Shown: one piece after another, positions 24,731 through 34,318 of the stretch
How positions within the stretch are numbered: the stretch's first letter is position 1
Layout: each line of letters opens with the position of its first letter
Source of the DNA: Gammaproteobacteria bacterium
GTDB taxonomy: Bacteria > Pseudomonadota > Gammaproteobacteria > Pseudomonadales > Porticoccaceae
Direction of reading: 5' to 3'
Assembly: GCA_016191205.1 (NCBI GenBank)
Contig: JACPPB010000021.1
Coordinates: forward strand, 1-54,460
DNA: 54,460 bases
Made by a program: the position numbers and the translations under genes
The notes under the pieces: model-generated
Databases searched by the model: none
What the model was told of the DNA's origin: nothing
Seen by the model: the letters and a program-made list of their open reading frames with translations, nothing else

Positions 24731-25477
24731 TCAGCGAGCGGACATGCGCCGCAGGAAGCGTTGCGTGCGCTCGTGTTGCGGATTACCGAGCACACTGTCG
24801 GGATGGCCCTGCTCGACGATCAGGCCACCGTCCATGAAGACCACCTGGTCGGCTACCCGGCGCGCAAACCCCATCTCGTGGGTTACCACCAGCATCGTCA
24901 TGCCGTCCTCGGCCAGCGACCGGATGACGTCGAGCACTTCGCCGATCAGCTCGGGGTCGAGTGCGGAAGTGGCTTCGTCGAACAGCATCATCTCCGGATC
25001 CATGGCGAGCGCGCGGGCGATCGCCACGCGCTGTTGCTGGCCGCCGGAAAGACGTGACGGGTACTCGTGGATCTTCTCCAGCAAATCCACGCGCGCGAGC
25101 ACGGCGCGCGCTTTCCGCTCGGCGATTGCTGGCGAGCGCTTCAGCACCTTGCACTGGGCAATCGTGAGGTTGTCGAGCACGCACAGGTGCGGAAACAGGT
25201 TGAACTGCTGGAACACCATGCCGATCTTCGTGCGCACCCGGTCGAGATCGCAGTCCGGTGCGCAGATGTTTTCCCCGTTGATCAGGATGCGCCCACCGGT
25301 CGGTTGTTCGAGACGGTTGACACAGCGCAGCAGCGTCGATTTGCCGGAACCGGACGGTCCGATCAGGCACACGACTTCTCCGTGTGCGATGGCGAGGTCG
25401 ATGCCCCTCAGGACGTGCAGGTTGCCGAAGCGCTTCTCCAGCGCAACCAGCGCGATCGCGGGCGGCGCCTGATCCAT
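24731..25477 (-). CDS. Polar amino-acid ABC transporter ATPase (GlnQ/ArtP type)
   Basis: 248 residues from ATG 25477, whose last base is shared with the permease stop (TGATG). Walker A GPSGSGKST, signature LSGGQQQR, Walker B MMLFDEATSALDPE, switch HEMGFA, all canonical. The Q-loop region MVFQQFNLFPHL is typical of the polar amino-acid group. It powers import together with the permease and lipoprotein upstream. The open frame continues upstream but would overlap the permease. Substrate cannot be assigned. Confidence 0.92.
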   Translation of the reverse strand: MDQAPPAIALVALEKRFGNLHVLRGIDLAIAHGEVVCLIGPSGSGKSTLLRCVNRLEQPTGGRILINGENICAPDCDLDRVRTKIGMVFQQFNLFPHLCVLDNLTIAQCKVLKRSPAIAERKARAVLARVDLLEKIHEYPSRLSGGQQQRVAIARALAMDPEMMLFDEATSALDPELIGEVLDVIRSLAEDGMTMLVVTHEMGFARRVADQVVFMDGGLIVEQGHPDSVLGNPQHERTQRFLRRMSAR

Positions 25478-26268
25478 CAGCGTACTGCCTGCTTCTGCCG
25501 GCGCTCGAGCCAGGCCACGGCACGCGTCAACGGCAGCGTGATGACCAGGTAGACCAGAGCCACGGCGATCAGCGGTGTTCCATTGAATGTGTCGGAGACT
25601 GCGTCGCGACCGAACTTCGTGAGCTCGATGGTCTGATCCGTGGTGCCCAGCACGAACAGCAGCGACGTGTCCTTGAGCAGCAGCACCAGCTCGTTGGTGA
25701 GCGGCGGCAGGATCACGCGGAACGCCTGTGGAATCACGATCGAGACCATGGCGCGGCCGTGGCTCATGCCGAGCGAGCGGGCGGCTTCCATCTGTCCCCT
25801 GGGCACTGCCTCGATGCCCGCGCGGATGGTCTCGGCGAGATAGGCGCCGGTGACGATCGCCAGCGCCAGGCTGCCCGGACCATAGGTGCCGGGTACGCGC
25901 ACATGCAACGCGATGGGCAGCACGAAGCCGATGAGCACGATCGTGATGAGCGCGGGCAGACCGCGGAACACTTCGATGTAGAGCGCGGCCGCCCAGCGAT
26001 AGGGGCGTACGGGAGACAGCCGCATCAGCGCGAGCAGCAGGCCCAGCGCCAGCCCGCCGGTAAATCCCAGGAAGGTAAAGATCAGCGTATTGCGCGCGGC
26101 GCGCACGAGGATGTCCGGAAACAGACGGAGGAAGATATCCCCGTCGAGAAAGCTCTCCCGCAGCCGCGTCCAGTCGGTTGCCGCCACCGCCCACGTGACC
26201 AGTGCGAGCGTGGCGGCGTAGATCGCGTAGCGGATCAGTTCCGCCCGCCGTCGCCGGGTCAATGTCAC
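25477..26268 (-). CDS. Polar amino-acid ABC transporter permease
   Basis: 263 residues, five or so membrane helices. It carries the HisM/GlnP-type permease core: NTLIFTFLGFTGGLALGLLLALMR, ALYIEVFRGLPALITIVLIGF, GAYLAETIRAGIEAVPRGQMEAARSLGMS (EAA loop) and IVIPQAFRVILPPLTNELVLLLKDTSLLFVLG. As the only permease gene in the set it should act as a homodimer. The binding-protein gene lies 158 bases upstream on the same strand; nothing else is seen in that gap. Confidence 0.92.
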   Translation of the reverse strand: MTLTRRRRAELIRYAIYAATLALVTWAVAATDWTRLRESFLDGDIFLRLFPDILVRAARNTLIFTFLGFTGGLALGLLLALMRLSPVRPYRWAAALYIEVFRGLPALITIVLIGFVLPIALHVRVPGTYGPGSLALAIVTGAYLAETIRAGIEAVPRGQMEAARSLGMSHGRAMVSIVIPQAFRVILPPLTNELVLLLKDTSLLFVLGTTDQTIELTKFGRDAVSDTFNGTPLIAVALVYLVITLPLTRAVAWLERRQKQAVR

Positions 26269-26426
26269 GATGGCGACCGCCGCGATGGACCCTGGCCGGG
26301 ACTTCGCGGCGACGCACTCGCGCGCAGAGCCGTCGCGACCTGCGCATCACCGGTCGCGCTCTGCCGCGTTTTCTCCACCGACGGCAGAGCGGATGCAATC
26401 GACATTTCCACCGCGGCCGTCGCCCG

Positions 26427-27263
26427 CTACTCGCCGAACCACGTCTGGTAGATTCTCGCGTAAGCGCCCGACTGGCGGGCGCGCGCGAGCGCGGCGTCGA
26501 GCGCCGCCACCAGCTTCGGGTTGTCCTTCGCCACGGCGAAACCGTACTGCTCGCCGGTCCTGAAAGTCTCGGTCACGGCGAACTGCCCGGCAGCCATGCG
26601 CGCGCGGTACTTGTTGACCGGGAAGTCCTGGAGTACCGCATCGATGTCGCCGGATGTGAGCGCGCTGAACAGGTCATCCGCACCGGGGAAGTCCTTTACC
26701 GTCGCGCCCGCGGGGGTGTGGGCTTTCGCATAGGTCTCGCCCGTGGTGCCGGACTGGACACCGATGGTCTTGCCCTTGAGGTCGGCGAGCTGCCGGTAAC
26801 GGCCCTTGTCGGCAGCACGGATCAACAGCGACTGGTCCGCGTCGAAGTAGGGTTGCGTGAAGGCTACTTTCTGTTTGCGCGCGTCGGTGATGGTCGTCGC
26901 CGAGGCGATCATGTCGCAGTTGCCGGCGGCAAGCGACGGAATGATCGCATCGAAGGGGGTGGTCTTGAACTCGGCGGCAAGGGCGAGTTGCGCCGCCAGA
27001 GCCCGGACCACCTCGACGTCGAAGCCGGTGAGCGTCGCACCGCCGGTCTTGTCCGTAGCGTTGAATTCGAAGGGCGCGTAGGGGATATCCGAGCAGACAC
27101 TGAGTTTGCCCGATGCGATGAGCCGGGCGCCCTGGATGGAGGTGGCCGCGTCCCCGGGGGACGTGATGGTGGCGGACGGCGGTGCGGAGTTTTCCTGTTT
27201 CGAGCAGGCGCCGAGCGCGGCGAGCAGCGCCAGTGCGGCCAGCAGGGTACGGCGAGTGCGCAT
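26427..27263 (-). CDS. Amino-acid-binding lipoprotein of ABC transporter
   Basis: 278 residues from ATG 27263 with GGAGG upstream; a longer start at 27311 is not needed. The signal ends in a lipobox (LLAALGAC), so the protein is anchored by lipid. The mature part is a family-3 solute-binding protein: KLSVCSDIPYAPFEF, GFDVEVVRALAAQL, FDAIIPSLAAGNCDMIAS, IGVQSGTTGETYA and FGE at the end. It heads the three-gene transporter. The ligand is not predictable; the acidic FDVEVV motif is common to all polar amino-acid binders. Confidence 0.92.
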   Translation of the reverse strand: MRTRRTLLAALALLAALGACSKQENSAPPSATITSPGDAATSIQGARLIASGKLSVCSDIPYAPFEFNATDKTGGATLTGFDVEVVRALAAQLALAAEFKTTPFDAIIPSLAAGNCDMIASATTITDARKQKVAFTQPYFDADQSLLIRAADKGRYRQLADLKGKTIGVQSGTTGETYAKAHTPAGATVKDFPGADDLFSALTSGDIDAVLQDFPVNKYRARMAAGQFAVTETFRTGEQYGFAVAKDNPKLVAALDAALARARQSGAYARIYQTWFGE

Positions 27264-27388
27264 GGAACCTCCGGGCAGGGTTGGGAACCGCAACCCTAGC
27301 ATAGCCGACACCCTGCGCCGGGCGGAGCCAGGATTCCCGTCGGAGATCCCGGCTGTGGACTGCCCGGACGCGGTTGAGTGCTATCCGC

Positions 27389-28432
27389 TCACAAACGATA
27401 GACCCGGGTCGCGGTGCCGGAAAACATCGCGTTCTTTTCCGCTTCCGAAAAACCTTTGACGATTTTCTTCACACCATTCCAGAACACCTGATACGACAGC
27501 GACAGTTTGTCCACCGGAAAATTGCTTTCGAACATGCAGCGCTCGGGCGTGAAGCATTCGATCATGTGCAGATAATAGGGCGCCTGCGCGGCGGCGAATT
27601 CGTCGGACGTCGGTGGCGTGTCCCGCCCCATCCAGCCGAAGCCATTGTCGGGCATGGCCATGCCGCCAAGCTTCGCGATGACGTTTTCGCATTTGGCGAT
27701 TTCCGCGATGTCTTTTTTCCATTGCTGGAAGACTTCATCGCGCTTGCCGGCGTAAATCCCGGTGCCCAGGGGCGTGCCCAGATGGTCGAGCACCATGGTG
27801 GTTTCGGGCACGGCGCGCGCCAACGCGCAGAATTCGGGATTCTGATAAAAATAGTGCCAGGAGTCGTAGCTGTGCCCCATCTTGCCCAGTACTTTCATGC
27901 CGCGCCGAAACTCCGGATGTTTGTACAGGTCCTTGTGGCCGGCAGCTTCCAGCAGGATGCCTTCGCCGGGGCGCGCACAGGCCAGGGCCTGGCGAATGCC
28001 GCGAAACAACCCGCCGCTGGCTTTTTCGTGATGCGCCACGAGTTCCTCCACCCCGTCGCCGCGCAGCAGATCGAAATGCGTCACCATCGCGGCGATCCTT
28101 GCCCGGCCGGCGGAGTCTTGCGCCGTGCGTTCGGCGATGCCGCGCACATATTCGACTTCGCCGAGGGAGCGGAGATGTTCGGGGCCATCGGTGCGGTAGC
28201 TGGCGTGACATTCCATGAACACGGTTTTCACGACATTGTGGCCGCTGCCGGTATCCGCCCACAGGTCTTCCAGGGAGTATTCGATCAAGCCGCCCCTGGG
28301 CCACAGATGGTGATGGGTATCGATGATGGCGCGCCCGGGATCGACGATGTCCTCGGTCACCTGGGCGAGCCACGCGGGTTTCAGTGCGAGCGCGTTGTGG
28401 ACCTTGATGCCTTCAAGTTTGCTGTCTGCCAT
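27389..28432 (-). CDS. Metal-dependent hydrolase, amidohydrolase-2 family
   Basis: 347 residues from ATG 28432, preceded by GAGGATC; the frame opens at 28492 through the 7-bp repeats, which I exclude. A TIM-barrel with the metal-binding IIDTHHHLW near the N-terminus, VKTVFMECHASY, MVTHFDLLRG, MVLDHLGTPLG and CMFESNFPVDK near the C-terminus. These are the signatures of the family that includes decarboxylases and lactonases of aromatic and sugar degradation. It probably pairs with the CoA-transferase gene 115 bases upstream on the same strand. Exact substrate unknown. Confidence 0.85.
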   Translation of the reverse strand: MADSKLEGIKVHNALALKPAWLAQVTEDIVDPGRAIIDTHHHLWPRGGLIEYSLEDLWADTGSGHNVVKTVFMECHASYRTDGPEHLRSLGEVEYVRGIAERTAQDSAGRARIAAMVTHFDLLRGDGVEELVAHHEKASGGLFRGIRQALACARPGEGILLEAAGHKDLYKHPEFRRGMKVLGKMGHSYDSWHYFYQNPEFCALARAVPETTMVLDHLGTPLGTGIYAGKRDEVFQQWKKDIAEIAKCENVIAKLGGMAMPDNGFGWMGRDTPPTSDEFAAAQAPYYLHMIECFTPERCMFESNFPVDKLSLSYQVFWNGVKKIVKGFSEAEKNAMFSGTATRVYRL

Positions 28433-28449
28433 GGTTGCCGATCCTCGTG

Positions 28450-28477
28450 GGTGAATGGTGAATGGTGAATGGTGAAT
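28450..28477. repeat. Four perfect tandem copies of GGTGAAT
   Basis: Seven-base units starting at 28450, 28457, 28464 and 28471, followed by a partial fifth with one change. They lie 18 bases upstream of the amidohydrolase start on the minus strand, between its ribosome site and the CoA-transferase stop. Confidence 0.9.
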
Positions 28478-28547
28478 AGTGACTCTCGTCAATGGCTCTG
28501 CCTGAGCAGTGATGGCCGGTTCGATGGCGCATCTCGCTGTTTTGCCA

Positions 28548-29768
28548 TCACAATTTTCCTTCCATCACGGTGCCGCTCTCATGGAGCGCTTCGATCTCCG
28601 CAGCGCTGCGACCGAGCAAGGTGCCCAGCAGTTCGCGGTTGTGCTCGCCCAGGGTCGGCGCGCGATAGTCGGGATGGTCGGGATACTCCGAGGTCTTGAT
28701 CGGCATTCCGGGAATCTGGAATTCGCCGGCAAAGCGGTCGTTCACCGTGCGCACCGTGCCGCGGGCGACCAGGTGGGGATGCGTGAGCGTCTCGGCGATC
28801 GTCAGCACGGGCGCGCAGGGCACGCCATGGGCTTCGAGCAGTTCGATGATGGCGGCGACATTGGGAAATCCGGCCATCCAGCCCTCGATCATCTTTATGA
28901 CCTGGTCACGCCGCGCCAGCCGGGCGGCATCGGTGGCGTAGTTCGCATCGCTCACCAGTTCCGGCCGTCCCATCGCCTTGCACAGATCCTTCCAGTGATG
29001 CATGAAACCCATCAGCACGACATCCCCGCCGGGGCCGCGGTAGATGCCGGCCGGGCACAGGTAGGTGAGGTGACGGCCGGCGCGCGTGGGCTGGATGGCG
29101 CCGTCGCTGCCGCTGCATTGGTGCACATTGACCTCGTGGCAATGGTAGTAGCAGTCGAGTATCGAAATATCCAGATGCTGGCCGCGTCCGGTGCGGGCGC
29201 GGTGGAGCAGGGCGGCCGCGATGGCGAAGGCGCCGTGCACGCCCGTGCTGACATCGCCGATACCGGCGAGGGGAATGTAGGGCGCGTCGTCCGCTTCGCC
29301 GATCATCGAGGTGATGCCGGAATAGGCCTGCGCGATGTAGTCGTAACCGGGCTTGCGGGACAGCGGCCCGCTCTGGCCCAGCGCCGAAATCGAACACAGG
29401 ATGATGTCGTCCTTCAGTTGGCGCAGGTCGTCATAGGCGAGGCCCATGTCGGCCATGATGCCGGGCTTGAAGTTTTCGACCACCGCATCGCAATGGGGCA
29501 CCAGTTCCCGCACCAGGGCCAGGCCCGCGGGATCGCGCAGGTTCACGCACAGGCTCTTTTTGTTGAGGCTCTGCTGGATGATGTAGAGGCTGCGATCTCC
29601 GCGCAGCTTCGAAATACCGCGCACCATATCGCCGCCGGGGGCGGGTTCGATCTTGATCACCTCGGCGCCCAGTTCCGCGAACATGCGGGTGCAGCTCGGC
29701 CCCGCCAGGGCGCGGGTGAGGTCGAGAATTCGTATACCGGTCAACAGATGTTCGTTGGGCTGTGCCAT
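28548..29768 (-). CDS. CaiB/BaiF-type class III CoA-transferase
   Basis: 406 residues. The family signature is complete: [56 protein letters not shown], the catalytic Asp172 in [13 protein letters not shown], and [14 protein letters not shown]. Transfers CoA between a donor thioester and a carboxylic acid through an aspartyl-CoA intermediate. With the amidohydrolase behind it, and a cyclase and transporter some kilobases on, it hints at degradation of an organic acid, but the substrate is not evident. An 18-bp palindrome lies 15 bases upstream of the ATG. Confidence 0.92.
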   Translation of the reverse strand: MAQPNEHLLTGIRILDLTRALAGPSCTRMFAELGAEVIKIEPAPGGDMVRGISKLRGDRSLYIIQQSLNKKSLCVNLRDPAGLALVRELVPHCDAVVENFKPGIMADMGLAYDDLRQLKDDIILCSISALGQSGPLSRKPGYDYIAQAYSGITSMIGEADDAPYIPLAGIGDVSTGVHGAFAIAAALLHRARTGRGQHLDISILDCYYHCHEVNVHQCSGSDGAIQPTRAGRHLTYLCPAGIYRGPGGDVVLMGFMHHWKDLCKAMGRPELVSDANYATDAARLARRDQVIKMIEGWMAGFPNVAAIIELLEAHGVPCAPVLTIAETLTHPHLVARGTVRTVNDRFAGEFQIPGMPIKTSEYPDHPDYRAPTLGEHNRELLGTLLGRSAAEIEALHESGTVMEGKL

Positions 29769-29783
29769 GGGAGGACCTTCCGG

Positions 29784-29801
29784 TTACATGATTTATTGTA
29801 A
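29784..29801. promoter_or_regulatory. TTACA-N8-TGTAA palindrome between CoA-transferase and recQ
   Basis: An AT-rich dyad in otherwise GC-rich DNA, 15 bases upstream of the CoA-transferase start. On the minus strand it contains TACAAT, a possible -10. The arrangement suits an operator for a dimeric repressor. Confidence 0.4.
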
Positions 29802-29973
29802 TGATGGCCCCTGCGCGCGGGCGCAAGGCCGCGAAGGCGAGGCCGCACCGGAGGGGGAGGTCGCGCCCGTTCAATGCTGGCGGATATTTCCTGTCGAAAG
29901 CAAGGCCCGTATTGCTCCGCGGAGTCCCGGGCCGCTGGACTCGCCCAAGCGGCCGGCAGCCATCGCCAATACA

Positions 29974-31788
29974 ATGTCACGGATGACCAACACCCCACTT
30001 CAGATCCTCCAGTCCGTCTTCGGCTACCCGGCGTTCCGCCCACCCCAGGGCGAGGTCATCGATACGCTGCTGGCCGGCACCGATGCCCTGGTGCTGATGC
30101 CCACCGGCGGCGGCAAATCGCTGTGCTATCAGGTGCCCGCCATACTGTTGCCGGGCACCGCCGTGGTGGTATCGCCATTGATCGCGCTGATGCAGGACCA
30201 AGTGGCCGCGTTGCGGCAGGCCGGCGTGGCGGCGGACTTTCTCAATTCCTCGCAGACGGCGGACGAATCCCGCGCGGTGACCCGGCGCCTGCTGGCCGGG
30301 GAGCTGGATCTGCTCTATCTGGCGCCGGAGCGGCTGGTGCAGGAGTTCATGCTGGACCTGCTGGCGCGGGTGCGCATCAATCTGTTCGCCATCGACGAAG
30401 CCCATTGCGTATCCCAGTGGGGACACGATTTCCGCCCCGAATACATCCGCCTCGACGTGCTCCGTCGGCGTTTTCCCGAGGTGCCGCGGATCGCGCTGAC
30501 CGCCACCGCCGACGAACCCACCCGGCAGGAGATCCTGCGCCGCCTCGATCTGGAGCGGGCGCGGGTATTCATCAGCGGCTTCGACCGCCCCAACATCCGC
30601 TACCGCATCGCCGAGGGTGGCAGTGGCGGGCGCGACAAGCTGCTGCGCTTCATCCGCGACGAACACCCGGGCGAGGCGGGCATCGTCTATTGCCTGTCGC
30701 GCAAGCGCGTCGATGAAATCGCGGACTGGCTCGGCGGCCAGAAGCTGGTGGCGCTGCCCTATCACGCCGGCATGAGCAGCGAACAGCGCGAGGCCAATCA
30801 GCGTCGCTTTCTCAACGAGGAAGGCATCATCATGGTCGCCACCATCGCCTTCGGCATGGGTATCGACAAACCCAATGTGCGCTTTGTGGCGCATCTCAAT
30901 CTGCCCAAAAGCGTCGAAGCCTACTACCAGGAAACCGGCCGCGCCGGGCGCGACGGCCTGCCCGCCGATGCCTGGATGCTGTACGGCCTGCAGGATGTGA
31001 TCACCCTGCGCCAGATGATGGAGGGCTCCACGGCGGAGGAGCAGTACAAGCGCGTCGAGCGCCACAAGCTCGACGCCATGCTCGGCCTGTGCGAAATGAC
31101 CAGTTGCCGGCGCCAGGCGCTGCTCACCTACTTCGGCGATCCGGAGCCGGAGCCCTGCGGCAACTGCGATAACTGCCTCACGCCGCCGCAAACCTGGGAT
31201 GCGACCGATGCCGCGCGCAAGGCGCTGTCCTGCGTGCACCGCACCGGGCAGCGGTTCGGCGTCAATTATCTGATCGACGTGCTGCACGGCAAAGTCGATG
31301 AGCGCGTGCAGCGCTTCGGCCACGACAAAATCACCACCTTCGGCATCGGCAATGATCTGAGCGTCCCGGTGTGGCGCAGCCTGTTTCGCCAGTTGATCGC
31401 GCGCGGTCTGCTCAATGTGGATGCCGAAGGTCACGGCGGCCTGTGCCTGGCGGAGCGCTGTCGTCCGGTATTGCAGGGCGCGGAACAACTGTGGCTGCGC
31501 AAGGAGCTGCCGGCGGAGCGTGCGACCCGAAAAGCGCGCGCGGCGGGCGCTACGGTGACCGGGGCGGATGCCGGGTTGTGGGAAGCGCTGCGCCGTCGGC
31601 GGCGGGAGCTGGCCGCTGAGCAGGGCGTGCCACCCTATGCCATTTTCCACGACGCCACCCTGATGGAACTGATGGCGCAGCGGCCGCAAACCTTGCGGGA
31701 GATGGCGCGCATTTCCGGCATCGGCAGCCGCAAGCTCGCTGCCTACGGCACCATCTTTCTGGAGTTGATCGCTGAACATGTCTGCTGA
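29974..31788 (+). CDS. recQ: RecQ-type ATP-dependent DNA helicase
   Basis: 604 residues from ATG 29974 (or ATG 29983, three codons on; neither has a strong ribosome site). The frame opens at 29653 but that stretch is non-homologous and lies opposite the CoA-transferase start. Motifs in order: [14 protein letters not shown] (Q-like motif 0), [13 protein letters not shown] (Walker A), [38 protein letters not shown], a zinc-binding set ending CGNCDNC, a winged-helix region, and an HRDC domain ([16 protein letters not shown]) at the C-terminus. Unwinds DNA 3' to 5' in recombination repair. Complete. Confidence 0.94.
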   Translation: MSRMTNTPLQILQSVFGYPAFRPPQGEVIDTLLAGTDALVLMPTGGGKSLCYQVPAILLPGTAVVVSPLIALMQDQVAALRQAGVAADFLNSSQTADESRAVTRRLLAGELDLLYLAPERLVQEFMLDLLARVRINLFAIDEAHCVSQWGHDFRPEYIRLDVLRRRFPEVPRIALTATADEPTRQEILRRLDLERARVFISGFDRPNIRYRIAEGGSGGRDKLLRFIRDEHPGEAGIVYCLSRKRVDEIADWLGGQKLVALPYHAGMSSEQREANQRRFLNEEGIIMVATIAFGMGIDKPNVRFVAHLNLPKSVEAYYQETGRAGRDGLPADAWMLYGLQDVITLRQMMEGSTAEEQYKRVERHKLDAMLGLCEMTSCRRQALLTYFGDPEPEPCGNCDNCLTPPQTWDATDAARKALSCVHRTGQRFGVNYLIDVLHGKVDERVQRFGHDKITTFGIGNDLSVPVWRSLFRQLIARGLLNVDAEGHGGLCLAERCRPVLQGAEQLWLRKELPAERATRKARAAGATVTGADAGLWEALRRRRRELAAEQGVPPYAIFHDATLMELMAQRPQTLREMARISGIGSRKLAAYGTIFLELIAEHVC

Positions 31789-31803
31789 CGTACCGGCACG
31801 CCA

Positions 31804-32445
31804 ATGGCGGCGCAAAACCTGGCGAACAGGTTCATGCTGAAGCGATTGTTCTTTGCCTTCATCGTGCTGCTGGGCCTGGCGCAGGCCTGGGATCGCTTCA
31901 CGCATCGCGCGATCGCGCGACCGGACGGCGTGCTGGTCGCGGAAGCGCCACGGCAAACGGAAGTCGAGGATGCGGGTCCGTTCGCATTCAGGGAGTTCAC
32001 GCTGACCCCGCTCGCAAAATTTTCGCTGCACGGACGCGTGCTGCTGGCGTCGCGTTATCGCCTGGGTCGGGAAGCGTCACTGGCACCCTACGATCTCGGC
32101 ATCGGCTGGCAGCGCATGTCCGATTCCGCGGTGTTGCGCGGACTGAGCCTGTCGCAATCCGCGCGCTTTCTGCACTGGCGCTGGCGCGATGCGCCACCGA
32201 TCCCGGAGGCTGAAATCACGCGCTCCGCGGCCAACATCCATCTCATTCCCGCGAGCCGTTACATCGAGACTCGCATCGCCGCGCTGCGGCCGGGGCAGCT
32301 TGTGTCCTTGCAGGGTCGCCTGGTCGAGGCGTCGCGCCCGGATGGTTGGCGCTGGCGCAGCTCATTGAGCCGCAGTGACAGTGGCAACGGCGCGTGCGAG
32401 CTGCTGTACGTCGAGGCCATTGACGAGGAGGGCGGGGCTGGATGA
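31804..32445 (+). CDS. Small membrane-anchored protein of unknown function
   Basis: 213 residues from ATG 31804; ATG 31834 (MLKRLFFAFIVLLG) may be the true start, as it places a basic residue pair just before the single N-terminal helix. The rest looks extracytoplasmic, with scattered Arg and Trp, and a segment AALRPGQLVSLQGRLVEASRPDGWRWRSSLSRSD that resembles a small beta domain with a Ser/Arg-rich end. I do not recognise a family. It follows recQ by 15 bases and is convergent with the NlpC/P60 gene. Coding base use looks normal for the window. Confidence 0.7.
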   Translation: MAAQNLANRFMLKRLFFAFIVLLGLAQAWDRFTHRAIARPDGVLVAEAPRQTEVEDAGPFAFREFTLTPLAKFSLHGRVLLASRYRLGREASLAPYDLGIGWQRMSDSAVLRGLSLSQSARFLHWRWRDAPPIPEAEITRSAANIHLIPASRYIETRIAALRPGQLVSLQGRLVEASRPDGWRWRSSLSRSDSGNGACELLYVEAIDEEGGAG

Positions 32446-32483
32446 CAGACTTCGGCAGGTCCCGGTGGCTTGTTGAAAAACCG

Positions 32484-33005
32484 TCAATTCAGTACGCGCC
32501 GGGCTCCGGTGTAACCGCGCAGCCAGTAGCGGTCGTCCAACCGATCGAGGCGCACCCGTCCGCCGCTGCTGGGGGCATGCACAAAACGCCCGTCTCCGAC
32601 ATAGATGCCGGCATGATTTACCTTGCGGCCACCTTTCACCTTGAACAGCAGCAGATCGCCGGGTTGCAGCGCATCGGCGGGCGGCTTGTCGGTCCGCAGT
32701 GCGCTCAGTTCGGCGGTGGTGCGCGGCAGATCGATGCCGGCGGCCTCGCGGTAGACATAGTGGATCAGGCCGCTGCAGTCAAAGCCGGTGGCGGGCGAAG
32801 AGCCACCGTAGCGATAGGGTGCGCCGATCAGGCCCATGGCCCGGACCTGAACCTCGGCCTGCGCCTTGCCGATTTCCCGGCCGGATGCGGAATGTTGGCC
32901 GATGGGCGCGGGTGCGCTGGAGCAGCCTGCCAGCAGGCCCAGCAGCAGCGCGATCAGGAAAGCTGCTGGTCGCGAGCTGCGCGCGCGGTTACCTGCAAGG
33001 GTCAC
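32484..33005 (-). CDS. NlpC/P60-family peptidoglycan endopeptidase lipoprotein
   Basis: 173 residues from a GTG. Lipobox LLAGC (Cys28) after a hydrophobic signal. The NlpC/P60 domain has Cys77 in GFDCSG, His131 in NHAGIYVG and His143 in RFVHA, the full catalytic triad of the family, which cuts the D-Glu-to-diaminopimelate bond of cell-wall stem peptides. RYGGSSPATGFDCSGL and LQPGDLLLF are typical. Acts in the periplasm, anchored to a membrane. Confidence 0.92.
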   Translation of the reverse strand: MTLAGNRARSSRPAAFLIALLLGLLAGCSSAPAPIGQHSASGREIGKAQAEVQVRAMGLIGAPYRYGGSSPATGFDCSGLIHYVYREAAGIDLPRTTAELSALRTDKPPADALQPGDLLLFKVKGGRKVNHAGIYVGDGRFVHAPSSGGRVRLDRLDDRYWLRGYTGARRVLN

Positions 33006-33090
33006 GGTGATGGTCTCGGCCTGGTTCCGGTAAGGGCGTGGGGCGCCGCTGCGGGGCGCGCACAGTCAGAATGTCTATGGTAACTTGTAG

Positions 33091-33123
33091 GCGCACCCCT
33101 TGATGTGAATCGCCGGGGTGCGC
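33091..33123. repeat. Nine-bp inverted repeat between NlpC/P60 and cyclase genes
   Basis: GCGCACCCC and GGGGTGCGC are perfect complements separated by 15 bases, in the divergent gap 33006-33276. It may be an operator or a transcript hairpin; no T-tract follows. Nothing else is seen in that gap beyond a GGAG ribosome site for the cyclase. Confidence 0.45.
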
Positions 33124-33276
33124 ATCGGCGGAGCGGGCGGAATCCTGGATTCGGCGTGACGCGGTGCGAGTGCTGAATCCGTGACAGACGAACCCATACC
33201 AATAATTTATGCCGAGGCCGGCCTGCGTCCGTGTGCAGGCGCGGTGGGGGCCTGGGACTACCGGAGATGACACGCC

Positions 33277-34236
33277 ATGACGACAAAACTTTTTTCCGAA
33301 CTCTTGCAGAACAGCCCGAAGAACTGGGGCCGCTGGGGCCCCGACGACGAAGTCGGAGCACTCAATTTTCTGACCAGCAAGGAAATTCTGCGCGGCGTGC
33401 AAGCCGTCAAGCAGGGCAAGGTGTTCATGCTCGGGGTGCCAGTGGCGCGGCCAGCGGGCGATCCCATCTATCCGGGTCGCGGCAAGACCACTCGCACCAT
33501 GGCCATGGACAAGGGCCACTACATGAACTGTCACGCCCATGCGATGCCGGGCGGGATGGAGTACGCCGACGACGTGGTGTTCATGTATCTCCAGGGCACC
33601 ACCCAGTACGATGCTCTGGGCCACGTTTGGTACGACGATCAGCTCTACAACGGCTATGACGCCAAGAGCACCATCGGTGGTCTCCAGAAGTGCAGCGTCG
33701 AGAAGATCGCCGAGCGCGGCGTGGTCGGGCGGGGCATTCTGCTCGATGTCGCCCGCTTCAAGGGCGTGAAACACTTGCAGGCCAATGAAGGCATCAGCCT
33801 CGACGATGTGCTGAAAACCGCCGAGATGCAGAAATGCACCATCGAAAAACACGACATCCTGCTGATTCATACCGGCTGGTTGAAGCGCTTCTACGATGAG
33901 GGTGAGGATGCGTTCTTCCCCGGCAAGACCATGAGCGAGCCCGGTCTCGCCTACAGCCCGGAGCTGGTGGACTGGTTCCACAAAATGGAAATCCCGTCGT
34001 TTGGCACCGATACCGTCGCCTCGGAACAGACCATGCATCCGGAATCGGGCACCATGATTCCGCTGCACGCGGCACTGTTGCGCAATCTGGGTGTGGTGTT
34101 CAACGAAATCGACTGGCTGCACGATCTGGCCGAGGACTGCGCGAAGGACGGGCAGTACACCTTCCTATTTGTCGGCGCACCGCTCAAGGTCGTGGCCGGT
34201 GCCGGATCACCGGTCAATCCAGCCGTCATCAAATAG
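33277..34236 (+). CDS. Cyclase-family (kynurenine-formamidase-like) metal hydrolase
   Basis: 319 residues with CCGGAG upstream. Starts with the usual cyclase-family opening NWGRWGPDDEVGALNFLT, then GHYMNCHAHAMPGGMEYADDVVFMYLQGTTQYDALGHV broken over two strands (the H-x-x-x-D-like metal set), RGVVGRGILLDVARFKGV, DILLIHTGWLKRFY, and SFGTDTVASEQTMHP. Family members hydrolyse amides or lactones such as N-formylkynurenine or isatin. It stands before a DHA2 exporter, 96 bases downstream. Substrate not assigned. Confidence 0.85.
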   Translation: MTTKLFSELLQNSPKNWGRWGPDDEVGALNFLTSKEILRGVQAVKQGKVFMLGVPVARPAGDPIYPGRGKTTRTMAMDKGHYMNCHAHAMPGGMEYADDVVFMYLQGTTQYDALGHVWYDDQLYNGYDAKSTIGGLQKCSVEKIAERGVVGRGILLDVARFKGVKHLQANEGISLDDVLKTAEMQKCTIEKHDILLIHTGWLKRFYDEGEDAFFPGKTMSEPGLAYSPELVDWFHKMEIPSFGTDTVASEQTMHPESGTMIPLHAALLRNLGVVFNEIDWLHDLAEDCAKDGQYTFLFVGAPLKVVAGAGSPVNPAVIK

Positions 34237-34261
34237 TCCGCGCCAGCGGGCCGCTGGCCGA

Positions 34262-34307
34262 CTTCGACCCTCGCGCGCGGACGCGGGTTCGTGAGCGAGG
34301 GTCGAAG
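34262..34307 (+). promoter_or_regulatory. Perfect 13-bp inverted repeat before the DHA2 transporter
   Basis: CTTCGACCCTCGC (34262-34274) and GCGAGGGTCGAAG (34295-34307) can form a 13-bp stem with a 20-base loop. The 3' arm contains GGGTCGAAG, directly before the GAAGGAT ribosome site of the five-codon ORF at 34319, so folding could hide that site. No T-tract follows. Confidence 0.6.
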
Positions 34308-34318
34308 GATACCGATTC

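Noticed and set aside
29653..29973. N-terminal extension of RecQ
   Set aside because: Opposite the CoA-transferase start and its palindrome; the RecQ family begins at about MTNTPLQ.
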